Below, one piece after another: positions 27,107 to 35,634 of a stretch of 46,468 nt of DNA. The stretch covers positions 1 to 46,468 of the forward strand of contig JAEUHS010000081.1 of assembly GCA_016794035.1 (NCBI GenBank), read 5' to 3'. This stretch comes from Planctomycetota bacterium. Its GTDB lineage: Bacteria > Planctomycetota > UBA1135 > UBA2386. The notes beneath the pieces were generated by a model. That model had not been told where the DNA came from and did no database searches. It saw nothing but the letters and a program-made list of their open reading frames with translations. Numbering within the stretch: position 1 is the first letter of the stretch; the number at the start of each line of letters is the position of its first letter. The position numbers were made by a program, and so were the translations under genes.

Positions 27107-27883
27107 ATGAATCGCACTGCGCTCGCCAGCCTTGGGGCCTTGCTCCCCGCTCTGTCCGCGTTGACCTCCTGTTCGCCGATCGCGTGGACGGCGCAGGCGG
27201 GCTACATGCAGCTCGCGGTCGGCGGCGACATCGCCCTCGCCAGCGGCACCGGCGGCACCGGTGGTGCGCCCCAACAGGACGTCGGCACCGCGTTCGGTCT
27301 CGGCGACCAGCGCGGCTCGCCCTACCTGCGGGCACAGGCCGACCTCGGCAGCGTCGTGCTGACCGCTTCGGGCTTCGAGTTGCGCGAGTCGGGCCGAGGG
27401 CAGCTCGACGCGAGCTTCGGCGGGCTGCCGGCGACAACCGCGGTCGCCACCGACCTGAAGTTCGGCTGCGCGAAGCTCAGCGCCACCTTCGACATCGACC
27501 TCGGCCCGGTGATGCTCTCACCCGGCCTGGCCATGGACGTGTTCGACCTCGAGTTCCGCGCCGAGGAGCTGTCGCTCGGCAATGCCGAGGTGATCGACGA
27601 GATCGTCGGTGTGCCGATGCTGCTGTTGCGCGCCGAGGCCGGCGTCGGCAGCGTCGACCTCGTCGCCGAGGTCGGGTATCTGGAGACGCCGCGCATCGAG
27701 CGCGCCAAGGGTCGGTTCCTCGACGCCGAGCTGCTGGCGCGGTGTTCGCTCTCGCCGTCGATGCACCTTTTCGCCGGCTATCGCTTCATCGACATCGATG
27801 CCACGGGCGATACGGGAACGGAGTCGTACGGGATCGACCTGCAGGTGCGGGGCTTCGTCGTGGGCGGCGGCTTGCGCTTCTGA
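27107..27883 (+). CDS. Exported lipoprotein, beta-barrel-like, first of a tandem paralogous pair
   Basis: 258 residues from ATG 27107. A signal peptide with lipobox ALTSC (about residues 18-22) precedes a beta-rich chain built of alternating hydrophobic strands: LRAQADLGSVVLTASGFEL, LSATFDIDLGPVMLSPGLAM and LVAEVGYLETP. It ends HLFAGYRFIDID, then LQVRGFVVGGGLRF. That end, and the middle section, parallel the next gene. The terminal Phe and strand pattern suggest an outer-membrane barrel or barrel-like domain. Function unknown. The genes are 63 bases apart and are likely one transcript. Confidence 0.72.
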   Translation: MNRTALASLGALLPALSALTSCSPIAWTAQAGYMQLAVGGDIALASGTGGTGGAPQQDVGTAFGLGDQRGSPYLRAQADLGSVVLTASGFELRESGRGQLDASFGGLPATTAVATDLKFGCAKLSATFDIDLGPVMLSPGLAMDVFDLEFRAEELSLGNAEVIDEIVGVPMLLLRAEAGVGSVDLVAEVGYLETPRIERAKGRFLDAELLARCSLSPSMHLFAGYRFIDIDATGDTGTESYGIDLQVRGFVVGGGLRF

Positions 27884-27946
27884 CCCGGGTCGGGCCAAAT
27901 GGCGACCTCTCGCTCGTCGGACTCATTCGACTGGGATCTCCCACCC

Positions 27947-28711
27947 ATGAAGAAGCTGCACTCGCTGCTGCTCGCGGCAACCTCGCTTGCCTTCACCGCC
28001 TGCGTCGGCCAGACCTATCGTGTCGACGTCGGCGCGATGTTCGCCAAGGCCAGCGGCAACGTCACGCTGCAGAACTCGGCCGGGAACCTGCAGCTGTTCC
28101 AGGAGAAGAACTTCCTGGACAACGACCTGGGTGTCGGCGACATCGAGCCGTCTCCCTACCTGCGTCTGCAGGCGGATCAGGAGCAGCACCGCCTGCGCGC
28201 GCACGGCTTCGGCGTCGACGCCACGGGCTCGGGCACGCTCGCGGGCGACTACGGTGACCTCGCCGGCGGCTCGCAGGTGACCACGTCGCTGCGGTTCCTG
28301 GCCGCCGGGCTGACGTATTCCTACGAGATCGCGCGCGACGAGAACTACCGTGTCGGCGTCGGCGCCGCGCTCAACTGGTACTCGCTCGACGTGTCCGCCC
28401 GCTCCTCCGTCGGCCGCGAATCGGTGCAGACCGACGTCCTGGTGCCGATGCCCTACCTCGAGGTCGAGGGCTTCCTCGGCCCGCTGACCGCCGGCGCCAA
28501 CCTGGGCCTGATGTCCGCCGACCTCGGCGACGCGAACGGACGCTACATCGACCTCGAGACCTACGTTCGCTGGCAGGCCGTCGAGCAGCTCGACGTGATG
28601 GTGGGCTACCGCTACCTGGTGATGGATCCGGCCGGCCGCGCGTCGTCCCGCGACTTCGACGCCGACGTCGAGATCCAGGGCTTCTTCGTCGGCGGCGGCG
28701 TGCGCTTCTGA
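27947..28711 (+). CDS. Exported lipoprotein, beta-barrel-like, second of the tandem pair
   Basis: 254 residues from ATG 27947, which gives a clean lipoprotein signal (MKKLHSLLLAATSLAFTAC); an in-frame ATG at 27899 would add a polar, unlikely leader. Strands include YLRLQADQEQHRLRAHGFGV, FLAAGLTYSYEIA and YRVGVGAALNWYSLDV. The end is LDVMVGYRYLVMD and VEIQGFFVGGGVRF, matching the previous gene's FAGYRF and GFVVGGGLRF. The two are diverged duplicates. They are probably outer-membrane components with related but separate roles. Confidence 0.75.
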   Translation: MKKLHSLLLAATSLAFTACVGQTYRVDVGAMFAKASGNVTLQNSAGNLQLFQEKNFLDNDLGVGDIEPSPYLRLQADQEQHRLRAHGFGVDATGSGTLAGDYGDLAGGSQVTTSLRFLAAGLTYSYEIARDENYRVGVGAALNWYSLDVSARSSVGRESVQTDVLVPMPYLEVEGFLGPLTAGANLGLMSADLGDANGRYIDLETYVRWQAVEQLDVMVGYRYLVMDPAGRASSRDFDADVEIQGFFVGGGVRF

Positions 28712-28715
28712 CGGC

Positions 28716-28736
28716 GCCGCCGAGCTGCCGGGCGGC
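28716..28736. terminator. Hairpin between convergent stops
   Basis: GCCGCC (28716-28721) pairs with GGCGGC (28731-28736) across nine bases, inside the 28-base gap between the lipoprotein stop and the stop of the gene at 28740. No T-tract. Confidence 0.3.
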
Positions 28737-28739
28737 CCG

Positions 28740-29717
28740 TCAGGGCAGCGTGAGCTGCGCGGCCAGGCGTTCGCGCGTGGCGTCCGTGGCCACGAACTCG
28801 AGGAAGCGCCGCGCTTCCCCGGTCGGCGGCCCCGCGGTCACGACCTGCAGCGGCACCCCGAACGGGTAGGTGCCGTAGCCGAAGGCCTCCGCGGTCGGCG
28901 GGCACCAGTCGATCGCCAACAGCCGCATGCCCGTCGGCGGTCGATCGGTGACGTGCACGACGCCGATCGCGTCCGAGTGCTGCAGGATCTGGTCGGCGAC
29001 GTGACGGTCGCTGGCGACCCGCGCGGCGCCCGCGAGGAACGCATCCCCGGGGATCAGCGCCCGCGCGGCGCGTTCGGCGAGCCGGGGTTCGGACGGCACG
29101 ACGGCGGTGATCGTGCCGCCGGTGAAGCCGAGCTGCTGCCAGCTGGTCACCTGGCCGGTGAAGATCTGCCGCACCTGCGAGCGCGTCAGCGACCGCACCG
29201 GCGAGTCGGCTGCAACCGCGACCGCGAACAGCTCGAGACCGAAGCGCGTCTGCTGCAGACCCGCCTGCAGTTCGCGCCCCGACAGCTGCTCGCCGATCAC
29301 GGCGAAGTCGGCCCGGCCCATCAGCACCAGTTCCACGGCGTCGCGATCCGTGCACGGCGTGAACGTGTGAGAGCAGTTCGGCTGCCCGGCGGCGAACGTG
29401 CGCTCGAGCGCCCCGTCGATCACCTGCCTGGCGTTGAGACCCATGGCGACCGCGATGGGCATCGGGCCCACGACCTCGCTGGGCCGGCGAGTCTCGACCT
29501 GCGGTGCCGCAGCGGCGGCCGGGGCGACCGCCTCCGTCACCGGCACCGGCGGCTGCCAGGGCCTGGCCACCAGGGCGAACGTGCGCGGCGCGTGCGCGCG
29601 TGGATCCGGGTCGTCGCCCAGGCCGCAGCCGGCGGTCAACAGCAGCACCACGGTCCCGGCATGGTGCCATCTCGATGTCGTGTTGTTCCCCACGGTCGCT
29701 CCTCCGTGTCGCGACAT
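28740..29717 (-). CDS. Periplasmic-binding-protein (PstS-like) lipoprotein
   Basis: 325 residues from ATG 29717, with lipobox LTAGC near residue 34. After a Pro/Ala linker the chain reads as a PBP-like/PstS-type domain: an early segment ending ALERTF, ADFAVIGEQLSG (about 145-156), LFAVAVAADSPVRSLTRSQV then RQIFTGQVTSWQQLGF, and late EARRFLEFVATDATRERLA. The RQIFTG-x-x-TSWQ block is characteristic of PstS-like phosphate-binding proteins. No transporter genes are adjacent, so it may bind phosphate or another anion for sensing rather than uptake. It is divergent from pdxR. Confidence 0.78.
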   Translation of the reverse strand: MSRHGGATVGNNTTSRWHHAGTVVLLLTAGCGLGDDPDPRAHAPRTFALVARPWQPPVPVTEAVAPAAAAAPQVETRRPSEVVGPMPIAVAMGLNARQVIDGALERTFAAGQPNCSHTFTPCTDRDAVELVLMGRADFAVIGEQLSGRELQAGLQQTRFGLELFAVAVAADSPVRSLTRSQVRQIFTGQVTSWQQLGFTGGTITAVVPSEPRLAERAARALIPGDAFLAGAARVASDRHVADQILQHSDAIGVVHVTDRPPTGMRLLAIDWCPPTAEAFGYGTYPFGVPLQVVTAGPPTGEARRFLEFVATDATRERLAAQLTLP

Positions 29718-29955
29718 CGGACACTGGTCGCGGTTCAGGTCAGGACGTCGCGGGATGGGTGGCAGGGAATCGGCGGTGGGATGGGGAGTTCGGGAGGGTG
29801 ACAAAGTCTGGCGGGCAACTCAAGTCGTTACCGCGAGGAGTTGTGTTCGGGCCGCTCAACACCGCAGGCGGTAGCGGTCCCCAGGACTGATGACTTGCGT
29901 GGAGGTGCCTTGGGCGGAGGCTGGCGCGGGGCGCCGGCCGGGGCCCTGAGCGGAT

Positions 29956-30011
29956 CAGGCCAAATTGGATCAATTGACAGGCCAAGATTGGCCTGTACAT
30001 CCAACGACATC
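29956..30011 (+). promoter_or_regulatory. pdxR promoter with embedded operator, leaderless type
   Basis: A consensus -35 TTGACA (29974-29979) and a -10-like TACATC (29996-30001) are separated by 16 bases. The -10 ends ten bases before the GTG start at 30012, so the mRNA would have almost no leader. A perfect inverted repeat CAGGCCAA-GA-TTGGCCTG (29978-29995) fills the spacer. A second CAGGCCAA lies at 29956-29963, exactly 22 bases upstream, followed by a partial TTGG. Direct plus inverted half-sites of this kind are typical of MocR/PdxR-class regulators, suggesting autoregulation. Whether the same site also drives pdxST cannot be told; no second promoter was seen before pdxS. Confidence 0.65.
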
Positions 30012-31529
30012 GTGCGCACCCCCTTACCCGACCTCGACCATGCCGCCCCGGCGCCGCTGGTGGACCAGATCGCCGCCTACTATGCGGCGGCGATCCGCGA
30101 GGGCCGGCTGCGAGCCGGTGACCGGCTGCCGCCGATCCGCACGGCGGCGCGCGCCTGCGATGTCGGCCGCGCGACGGTGCAGGAGGCCTACCGGCAGCTC
30201 GCCGAGCACGGGCTCGTCGAGGCGACCGTCGGCCGCGGCACCATGGTGCGCGAGGTCGGCGGCGACGGGGCCACGACCGATGCGAACGGCGCGGCGGCGC
30301 CGCTGGCCGGAGCCGGTGCGCTGAGTGCCTACGCGTTGGCCGCGCTGCGACGTTCGCAGGAGATGCCCGGCGCGCCGCCGCTGCCGGCGGGACGCGCGAT
30401 GGTCGCGAACTTCGCCGAGCTGGCGCCCGACGGCGATCGCTTCCCGATCGACGAATGGCGCGCGGCGATGGATGCGGTGCTGCAGCGGCGCGGCGCCGAG
30501 GTGCTCGGCTACGGCCTCGAGCCCAACGGCCTGCGCGAACTGCGCGCGCACATCGCCGAGCGGGTGCACGACGTCGATCCGGCGACGCGGGCCGAACACA
30601 TCCTGATCACCGCCGGCGCGCAGCAGGCGCTCGACCTGGTGCTGCGCACGTTGTGCACGCCGGGCGACACGGTGTTGGTCAGCGACCCTTCCTACCACCA
30701 GATGCTCGGCCTGCTGCGCGCGCACGGCCTGCATGTGGTGCCGATCCCGTTCGGGCCCGCCGGCCTCGATCTGGACGTGCTGCGACGGCAGCTGCAGCGC
30801 GACGGCGTCCGCCTGGTCTACCTGATGCCGACGTTCCACAACCCGACCGGCCGCACGCTCGATCTCGCGCAGCGCCGCGCATTGATCGACGTGCTGGCGA
30901 CGACGTCGGTGCCGGTGGTCGAGGACGAGTACCAGCACTCGCTGCGCTTCCGCGGCCAACCGCTGCCGACCCTGCGTTCGCTCGACCCGCGGCGGCAGAC
31001 GGTCACGGTGGCGACGTTCAGCAAGGAGCTGTTCCCCGCGCTGCGCATCGGCTGGGTGCAGGCGGACGCCGAACTGCTCTCGGCGATGGCCGCCGTGAAG
31101 CGCTTCATGGACCTCGAGACCAGCCCGCTGCTGCAGGCGGCGCTGGTCGAGTTCCTGCAGAAGGGCTGCCTCGATCGCCACCTCGACGATCTGCGCCGCG
31201 AACTGGAACGGCGCCACGCGGCGCTGCGCGCGGCCGGTCGCGCCCACCTGCCCGCCGGCTGCACGGTCACCGAACCCGATGGCGGCTTCGTCGCCTGGCT
31301 CGAACTGCCCGAACCCGGCATGGGTGACCGGCTCGCCGAACTGGCCGTCGCGCGCGGTGTGCGCGTCGTGCCCGGCCGGGTCTTCGACCTGCACGATCGT
31401 CCGTCCCGCGGCGTGCGGCTCTGTCTGGCGCGTGCCGACGTGCCGCAGATCGAGGCCGGCATGCGACTGCTCGGCGACTGCGCCCGCGAGATGCTGGCGG
31501 TGCCGGCGCTGGCCCGCCCTTTCCTGTGA
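30012..31529 (+). CDS. pdxR: MocR/PdxR-type transcriptional regulator (GntR HTH fused to aminotransferase fold)
   Basis: 505 residues from GTG 30012. The N-terminal winged helix (about 15-80) has PLVDQIAAYYAAAIREGRL and RAACDVGRATVQEAYRQL-like helices with ATVGRGTMV as the wing. From about 130 it is a fold-type I aminotransferase: ILITAGAQQALDLVLRTL, LVYLMPTFHNPTGRTL, EDEYQHSLRF and the PLP lysine in TFSKELFPALRIGW (about K338). Such regulators bind PLP and control pdxST. The immediate downstream pdxS and pdxT make PdxR the natural name. It probably senses PLP and adjusts its own and the synthase genes' transcription. Confidence 0.9.
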   Translation: MRTPLPDLDHAAPAPLVDQIAAYYAAAIREGRLRAGDRLPPIRTAARACDVGRATVQEAYRQLAEHGLVEATVGRGTMVREVGGDGATTDANGAAAPLAGAGALSAYALAALRRSQEMPGAPPLPAGRAMVANFAELAPDGDRFPIDEWRAAMDAVLQRRGAEVLGYGLEPNGLRELRAHIAERVHDVDPATRAEHILITAGAQQALDLVLRTLCTPGDTVLVSDPSYHQMLGLLRAHGLHVVPIPFGPAGLDLDVLRRQLQRDGVRLVYLMPTFHNPTGRTLDLAQRRALIDVLATTSVPVVEDEYQHSLRFRGQPLPTLRSLDPRRQTVTVATFSKELFPALRIGWVQADAELLSAMAAVKRFMDLETSPLLQAALVEFLQKGCLDRHLDDLRRELERRHAALRAAGRAHLPAGCTVTEPDGGFVAWLELPEPGMGDRLAELAVARGVRVVPGRVFDLHDRPSRGVRLCLARADVPQIEAGMRLLGDCAREMLAVPALARPFL

Positions 31530-31574
31530 GACCACGACCGACGTGAACCCACTGCCATCGAGCAACTCAGTGCA

Positions 31575-32492
31575 ATGACCAAGCAACATCCCATCAGGAC
31601 CGTCCCCGGCTTCACCGCCGAAGAAGTCGTCAGCAAGATCGGCTTCTGCGAGCAACTCAAGGGCGGCGTCGTCATGGACGTCATCAACGACGAACAGGCG
31701 CGCATCGCCGAGGAGGCCGGCGCCTGCGCGGTGATGGCGCTCGAACGCGTGCCCGCCGACATCCGCAAGCATGGCGGCGTCTCGCGCGCGAGCGATCCGG
31801 GCATGATCGAGGCGATCCAGAAGGCCGTCAGCATCCCGGTGATGGCGAAGGTGCGTATCGGCCACTTCGTCGAGGCGCAGATGCTCGAGGCGATGGAGGT
31901 CGACTGCATCGACGAGAGCGAGGTGCTGACGCCGGCCGACGAGGAGTTCCACGTCGACAAGCGGGTGTTCAAGACGCCGTTCGTCTGCGGCTGCCGCGAC
32001 CTCGGCGAGGCGCTGCGTCGCATCCACGAGGGCGCGGCGCTGATCCGCACCAAGGGTGAGGCCGGCACCGGCAACGTCGTCGAGGCGGTGCGCCACATGC
32101 GCGCGCTGATGTCGCAGATCCGCGAGCTGCGCGGTCAGGACGAGAAGTTCCTGGAGAAGAAGGCCAGCGAGCTGCGCGTGCCGTTCGCGCTGGTCGCGTG
32201 GGTCGCGGAGCACGGTCGGCTGCCGGTGCCCAACTTCTCCGCCGGCGGCGTCGCGACGCCTGCCGACGCGGCGCTGATGATGCAGCTCGGCGCCGAGGCG
32301 GTGTTCGTCGGTTCCGGCATCTTCAAGTCCGGCAACCCGCAGCAGCGCGCGCGGGCGATCGTGCGCGCGGTGACGCACTTCGAGGAGCCGAAGGTGCTGG
32401 TCGAGGTGTCCAAGGGCCTCGGCGAGGCGATGGTCGGCATCGACATCCAGACCATGCCACCGCAGGATCGGCTCGCCAGCCGTGGCATCTGA
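31575..32492 (+). CDS. pdxS: Pyridoxal 5'-phosphate synthase, synthase subunit
   Basis: 305 residues, the full family length. It condenses ribose 5-phosphate, glyceraldehyde 3-phosphate and ammonia into PLP in the DXP-independent route. Visible landmarks are Asp35 in VVMDVINDE, the first catalytic lysine K92 in [10 protein letters not shown], the second lysine K160 in [12 protein letters not shown], and the phosphate loops [15 protein letters not shown] and FVGSGIFKS. It follows pdxR by 45 bases and overlaps pdxT by 11 bases, as expected for subunits made in fixed ratio. No Shine-Dalgarno sequence is visible. Confidence 0.97.
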   Translation: MTKQHPIRTVPGFTAEEVVSKIGFCEQLKGGVVMDVINDEQARIAEEAGACAVMALERVPADIRKHGGVSRASDPGMIEAIQKAVSIPVMAKVRIGHFVEAQMLEAMEVDCIDESEVLTPADEEFHVDKRVFKTPFVCGCRDLGEALRRIHEGAALIRTKGEAGTGNVVEAVRHMRALMSQIRELRGQDEKFLEKKASELRVPFALVAWVAEHGRLPVPNFSAGGVATPADAALMMQLGAEAVFVGSGIFKSGNPQQRARAIVRAVTHFEEPKVLVEVSKGLGEAMVGIDIQTMPPQDRLASRGI

Positions 32493-33105
32493 CACCGTCA
32501 AGACCGCGCCGATCGTCGGCGTGCTGGCGCTGCAGGGCGACTTCGCCGAACACGAAGCCGCGCTGCGGTCGTTCGGTCTGCCCTGCCGCCGCGTGCGCGG
32601 CGCCCGCGACCTCGACGGTCTCGCGGGGCTGGTGCTGCCGGGCGGCGAGAGCACGACGATGCTGCGCCTGCTCGACGCCGAAGGTCTGTGGCAGCCGCTG
32701 GCGTCGGCGTTGCGTTCCGGCATGCCGGTGCTGGCGACCTGTGCCGGCATGATCCTGCTCGCCGAGGCGGTCGAGAACCCGCGGCAGCGCAGCTTCGCCG
32801 TGTTGCCGATCACGGTGGTGCGCAACGGCTACGGTCGCCAGCTGCACTCCGGCACGTTCCCGCTGCGCTCGTCGGTGCTGCCGGCCGGCACGACCGGCAC
32901 CTTCATCCGCGCGCCGCGCATCACCGCGGTCGGGGCCGACTGCGAGGTGCTCGCGTGGCGCGACGACGATCCGGTGCTGGTCCGCCGCGGGCCGGTGCTC
33001 GCCGCGTGCTTCCACCCGGAGCTGGAGCGGAGGCATCCGGTCTACGCGATGTTCGCCGGGGAAATCGGTGGGCGGACGGCGACAACCGCAGAATGTGGGG
33101 CCTGA
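32482..33105 (+). CDS. pdxT: Pyridoxal 5'-phosphate synthase, glutaminase subunit
   Basis: 207 residues from GTG 32482, inside the end of pdxS. A class I-type glutamine amidotransferase of the PdxT family: [16 protein letters not shown] at the start, LPGGEST (53-59), the nucleophile Cys87 in [10 protein letters not shown], and the His/Glu of the triad in CFHPELE (about 176-182). It releases ammonia from glutamine and channels it to PdxS. The last residues (about 195-207) are more variable than in relatives. No promoter is seen before it, so it depends on the pdxRS transcript. Confidence 0.96.
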   Translation: MASDTVKTAPIVGVLALQGDFAEHEAALRSFGLPCRRVRGARDLDGLAGLVLPGGESTTMLRLLDAEGLWQPLASALRSGMPVLATCAGMILLAEAVENPRQRSFAVLPITVVRNGYGRQLHSGTFPLRSSVLPAGTTGTFIRAPRITAVGADCEVLAWRDDDPVLVRRGPVLAACFHPELERRHPVYAMFAGEIGGRTATTAECGA

Positions 33106-33362
33106 CGGATAGGACCTCGGTGCGCGCGGGCTACGATCCCGTCGGTGCGAAGTCTCGAACCGCCGCGCGTGGCGCGTGGTGTTTCGTACGCGGCGTGCGC
33201 CCACTGACAGAGCGGCCAGGGCCAGTCCTCGCGACCGAGGTCCGGTTGCGCCGTGGTCGCGATGGGACGAGACTCTGCGTCAGACGGCCCGCCGTTCCGA
33301 CGATTCTCCGGCCACCAGCGCGACCGGCTGCGTAGTCGATCAGACCCCTCCGACTCCACCTG

Positions 33363-34364
33363 ATGCCCAGCGTTCTCCGCGTCCTCTCGTTCGGCCTCGG
33401 CCCCATCGGCCTGGCCGCTGCCCGACTCGTATTGCAGAAGACGTCCCTGCAGCTGGTTGGCGCCGTCGACGCCGACCCCGCGAAGGCTGGCAAGGACCTC
33501 GCCGAACTGCTCGGGCGCGAGGAGCCGACCGGGATCGTGGTCGCCGGCGACGGCGCGGCGGCGCTGCAGCAGCTGCGTCCCGACGTGATGCTCCACTGCA
33601 CGCAGAGCTACCTGCCGCTGGTCAAGGAGCAGCTGCTCGCCGCGATCCGCGCCGGCGCCGACGTCGTCTCGTCGACCGAGGAGCTGCTGGCGCCCGAACT
33701 CCAGCATGCGCTGCTGGCCAAGGAGCTCGACGAGGCCGCGACCGCGGCCGGTGTGTCGGTGCTGGGCACCGGCGTCAACCCCGGCTTCGCGATGGACTTC
33801 CTGGCGGTCGTCGCCTCGGCGGTGACGGCCGACGTGAAAGCGGTGAAGTGCCTGCGGGTGGTCGACGCGGCGACGCGGCGTCAGCCGCTGCAGAAGAAGA
33901 TCGGCGCCGGGCTCGCCAAGGGCGAGTTCCAGCAGCAGGTGGCGACCGGCAAGTTCGGCCACGTCGGCATGCGCGAGTCGGTGGCGCTGGTCGCACGCGG
34001 CCTCGACCTTCGTGTCGACCGCATCGAACAGACGGTCGAGCCGGTGCTGGCCCCGGAGGACCACAAGACGCCGTTCCTGACCGTCAAGGAGGGTCAGGTC
34101 GCCGGGCTGCGCAACCACGGCTACGGCTACGTCGGCAAGCAGGCGGTCGTGCACCTGGACCTGTCGATGTACGTCGGTGCGCCCGACCCGCGCGACGAGA
34201 TCCAGCTGGAGGGCACGCCGTCGGTGCACATGAAGTTCGTCGGGGGCATTCCCGGCGACGAGGCGACGGCGGCGATCCTGGTCAACAGCCTGCACGGCGT
34301 CGCCGCGGCGGCGCCGGGCCTGCGATCGGTGCTCGACATCGCGCCGCCGCGGTTGTGCCGCTGA
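33363..34364 (+). CDS. DapB-fold NAD(P)-dependent dehydrogenase, 2,4-diaminopentanoate dehydrogenase-like
   Basis: 333 residues. The N-terminal Rossmann site is VLSFGLGPIGLAAARLVL (about 7-24), with an acidic residue after the second strand (AVDADPAK), suggesting NAD preference. The family signature VLGTGVNPGFAMDFL (about 137-151) matches the dihydrodipicolinate-reductase-like group that includes 2,4-diaminopentanoate dehydrogenase. Substrate is unknown, probably an amino or amine compound. It stands 257 bases after pdxT; the sequence between holds no gene or clear signal. The 29-base distance to the next gene allows co-transcription, though that gene may have its own promoter. Confidence 0.8.
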   Translation: MPSVLRVLSFGLGPIGLAAARLVLQKTSLQLVGAVDADPAKAGKDLAELLGREEPTGIVVAGDGAAALQQLRPDVMLHCTQSYLPLVKEQLLAAIRAGADVVSSTEELLAPELQHALLAKELDEAATAAGVSVLGTGVNPGFAMDFLAVVASAVTADVKAVKCLRVVDAATRRQPLQKKIGAGLAKGEFQQQVATGKFGHVGMRESVALVARGLDLRVDRIEQTVEPVLAPEDHKTPFLTVKEGQVAGLRNHGYGYVGKQAVVHLDLSMYVGAPDPRDEIQLEGTPSVHMKFVGGIPGDEATAAILVNSLHGVAAAAPGLRSVLDIAPPRLCR

Positions 34365-34379
34365 TCCGCCCGTTCGCGC

Positions 34380-34392
34380 TATAGTCGGGCCG
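34380..34392 (+). promoter_or_regulatory. -10-like box for a leaderless transcript
   Basis: TATAGT (34380-34385) matches the sigma-70 -10 consensus at five of six positions and ends seven bases before ATG 34393. AT-rich hexamers are rare in this DNA, so the match is notable. No convincing -35 is spaced correctly. Confidence 0.4.
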
Positions 34393-35613
34393 ATGCTGCG
34401 CGAGAGTTGGAAGCGACCGTCGGTCCTGCTGCTGGCCTGGGTCACGGTCGTGGTGATGGTGTTCGTGCTGACCGGCGATCTGCGGGTCGAACGATCGTCG
34501 CGCGGCGCCACCCAGACCGGTGCGCGCGAACCGGTCGTCGTGCGACCGCAACGCCCCGCGCGGCCCGATGCGGCGGTCGTCGTGCGCAGTGCGCGCGTGT
34601 TCGACGCCGCCGGTTTCCTCGTCGTCGGTGCCGAGGTGTCGGTGGACGGCGCGGCGCCGGTGCGCACCGATGCCGACGGCCGCTTCCAGGTCGAACTCGC
34701 AGCCGGCCACACCGCCGACGTCACGGTGCAGGCACCGGGACACGGAGTCCGTCACTTGCGGGTGCAGGCGGCGACGCCCGATCCGCTCCTGGTGCAACTG
34801 TCGCCGATGGCGCCGTGGGATCGGGCCCCCGATACGCTGCCGCCGCTGCGCTTCGCCGGCGAGGGGCGGGTCGTCGGCGCGGACGGCCGGCCGGTCGTCG
34901 GCGCGGCGGTGACCGCGATCGGCGGCGATGCATGGGCGCGCACGGATGCCAGCGGTCGCTACGTGCTGCCGCTCGCGACCGCGACGCCGGTGATCGCCGT
35001 GCACGAGGGGGGCAACGGCGATGCCGACCACGGCCTCGTCGCCCGCTCGGAGCCGCTGCTGCTCGACCGCGAGCACGGCATCGTGCCGCTGCCCGAACTG
35101 GTCGCGGTCGCCGGCTGCGCGCTGCGCGGCATCGTGCGCGACGAGCACGGCGTGCCCGTGGCCGGTGTGCCCGTGCGCCTGCGTGGCGCGGGACTCGAGC
35201 GTCTGGTCGAGACCGGCTCCGGCGGCGCGTTCCGCATCGGCGGACTCGAGCCCGGCCGCTACACGGTGCGGCCGTTCGCGTTCCGAGGCATGCTCGGCGT
35301 GCCGTTGGCGGTGTCGGTGGATCGCGCGCTCGCCGACTGCGAACTGTCGCTGCAACCGGCGTCGGAACGGCGCCTGCGGGTCGTCGACACGGCGGGCGCA
35401 CCGATCGCGGACGCCGCCGTCGCGGCGACGTTCGGCGACGAACGCACCAGCGTGCAGCGCACCGACGCGCAGGGCTGGACCCGGGTCCGGCTCGCCGACG
35501 CGGCGCTCGGCGACGGGTGGCGCTTCGAAGTGCGCGTCGGCGACGCGCTCACCTCGCCGGCGAGCACGCACTTCGAACCGGAGCAGGCGACGCTGGTCGT
35601 CGCGATGCCCTGA
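34393..35613 (+). CDS. Membrane-anchored protein with carboxypeptidase-regulatory-like domains
   Basis: 406 residues. A single N-terminal membrane helix (VLLLAWVTVVVMVFVLTG, about 10-28) anchors an extracytoplasmic chain of four Ig-like CarboxypepD_reg domains. Their hallmarks repeat: GAEVSVDGAAPVRTDADGRF, GAAVTAIGGDAWARTDASGR, GVPVRLRGAG then FRIGGLEPGRYTVR, and DAAVAATFGDERTSVQRTD. Such domains are structural or carbohydrate-binding beta sandwiches in large secreted proteins. No enzyme domain is present. It is convergent with the gene at 35635, with only 21 bases between stops. Confidence 0.8.
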   Translation: MLRESWKRPSVLLLAWVTVVVMVFVLTGDLRVERSSRGATQTGAREPVVVRPQRPARPDAAVVVRSARVFDAAGFLVVGAEVSVDGAAPVRTDADGRFQVELAAGHTADVTVQAPGHGVRHLRVQAATPDPLLVQLSPMAPWDRAPDTLPPLRFAGEGRVVGADGRPVVGAAVTAIGGDAWARTDASGRYVLPLATATPVIAVHEGGNGDADHGLVARSEPLLLDREHGIVPLPELVAVAGCALRGIVRDEHGVPVAGVPVRLRGAGLERLVETGSGGAFRIGGLEPGRYTVRPFAFRGMLGVPLAVSVDRALADCELSLQPASERRLRVVDTAGAPIADAAVAATFGDERTSVQRTDAQGWTRVRLADAALGDGWRFEVRVGDALTSPASTHFEPEQATLVVAMP

Positions 35614-35634
35614 CGGTCCCCGCGGGCGCCGCGA

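Noticed and set aside
30024..32825. 933-residue minus-strand frame opposite pdxR and pdxS
   Set aside because: It is antisense to genes with unambiguous catalytic motifs and is His/Arg/Gln-rich throughout.
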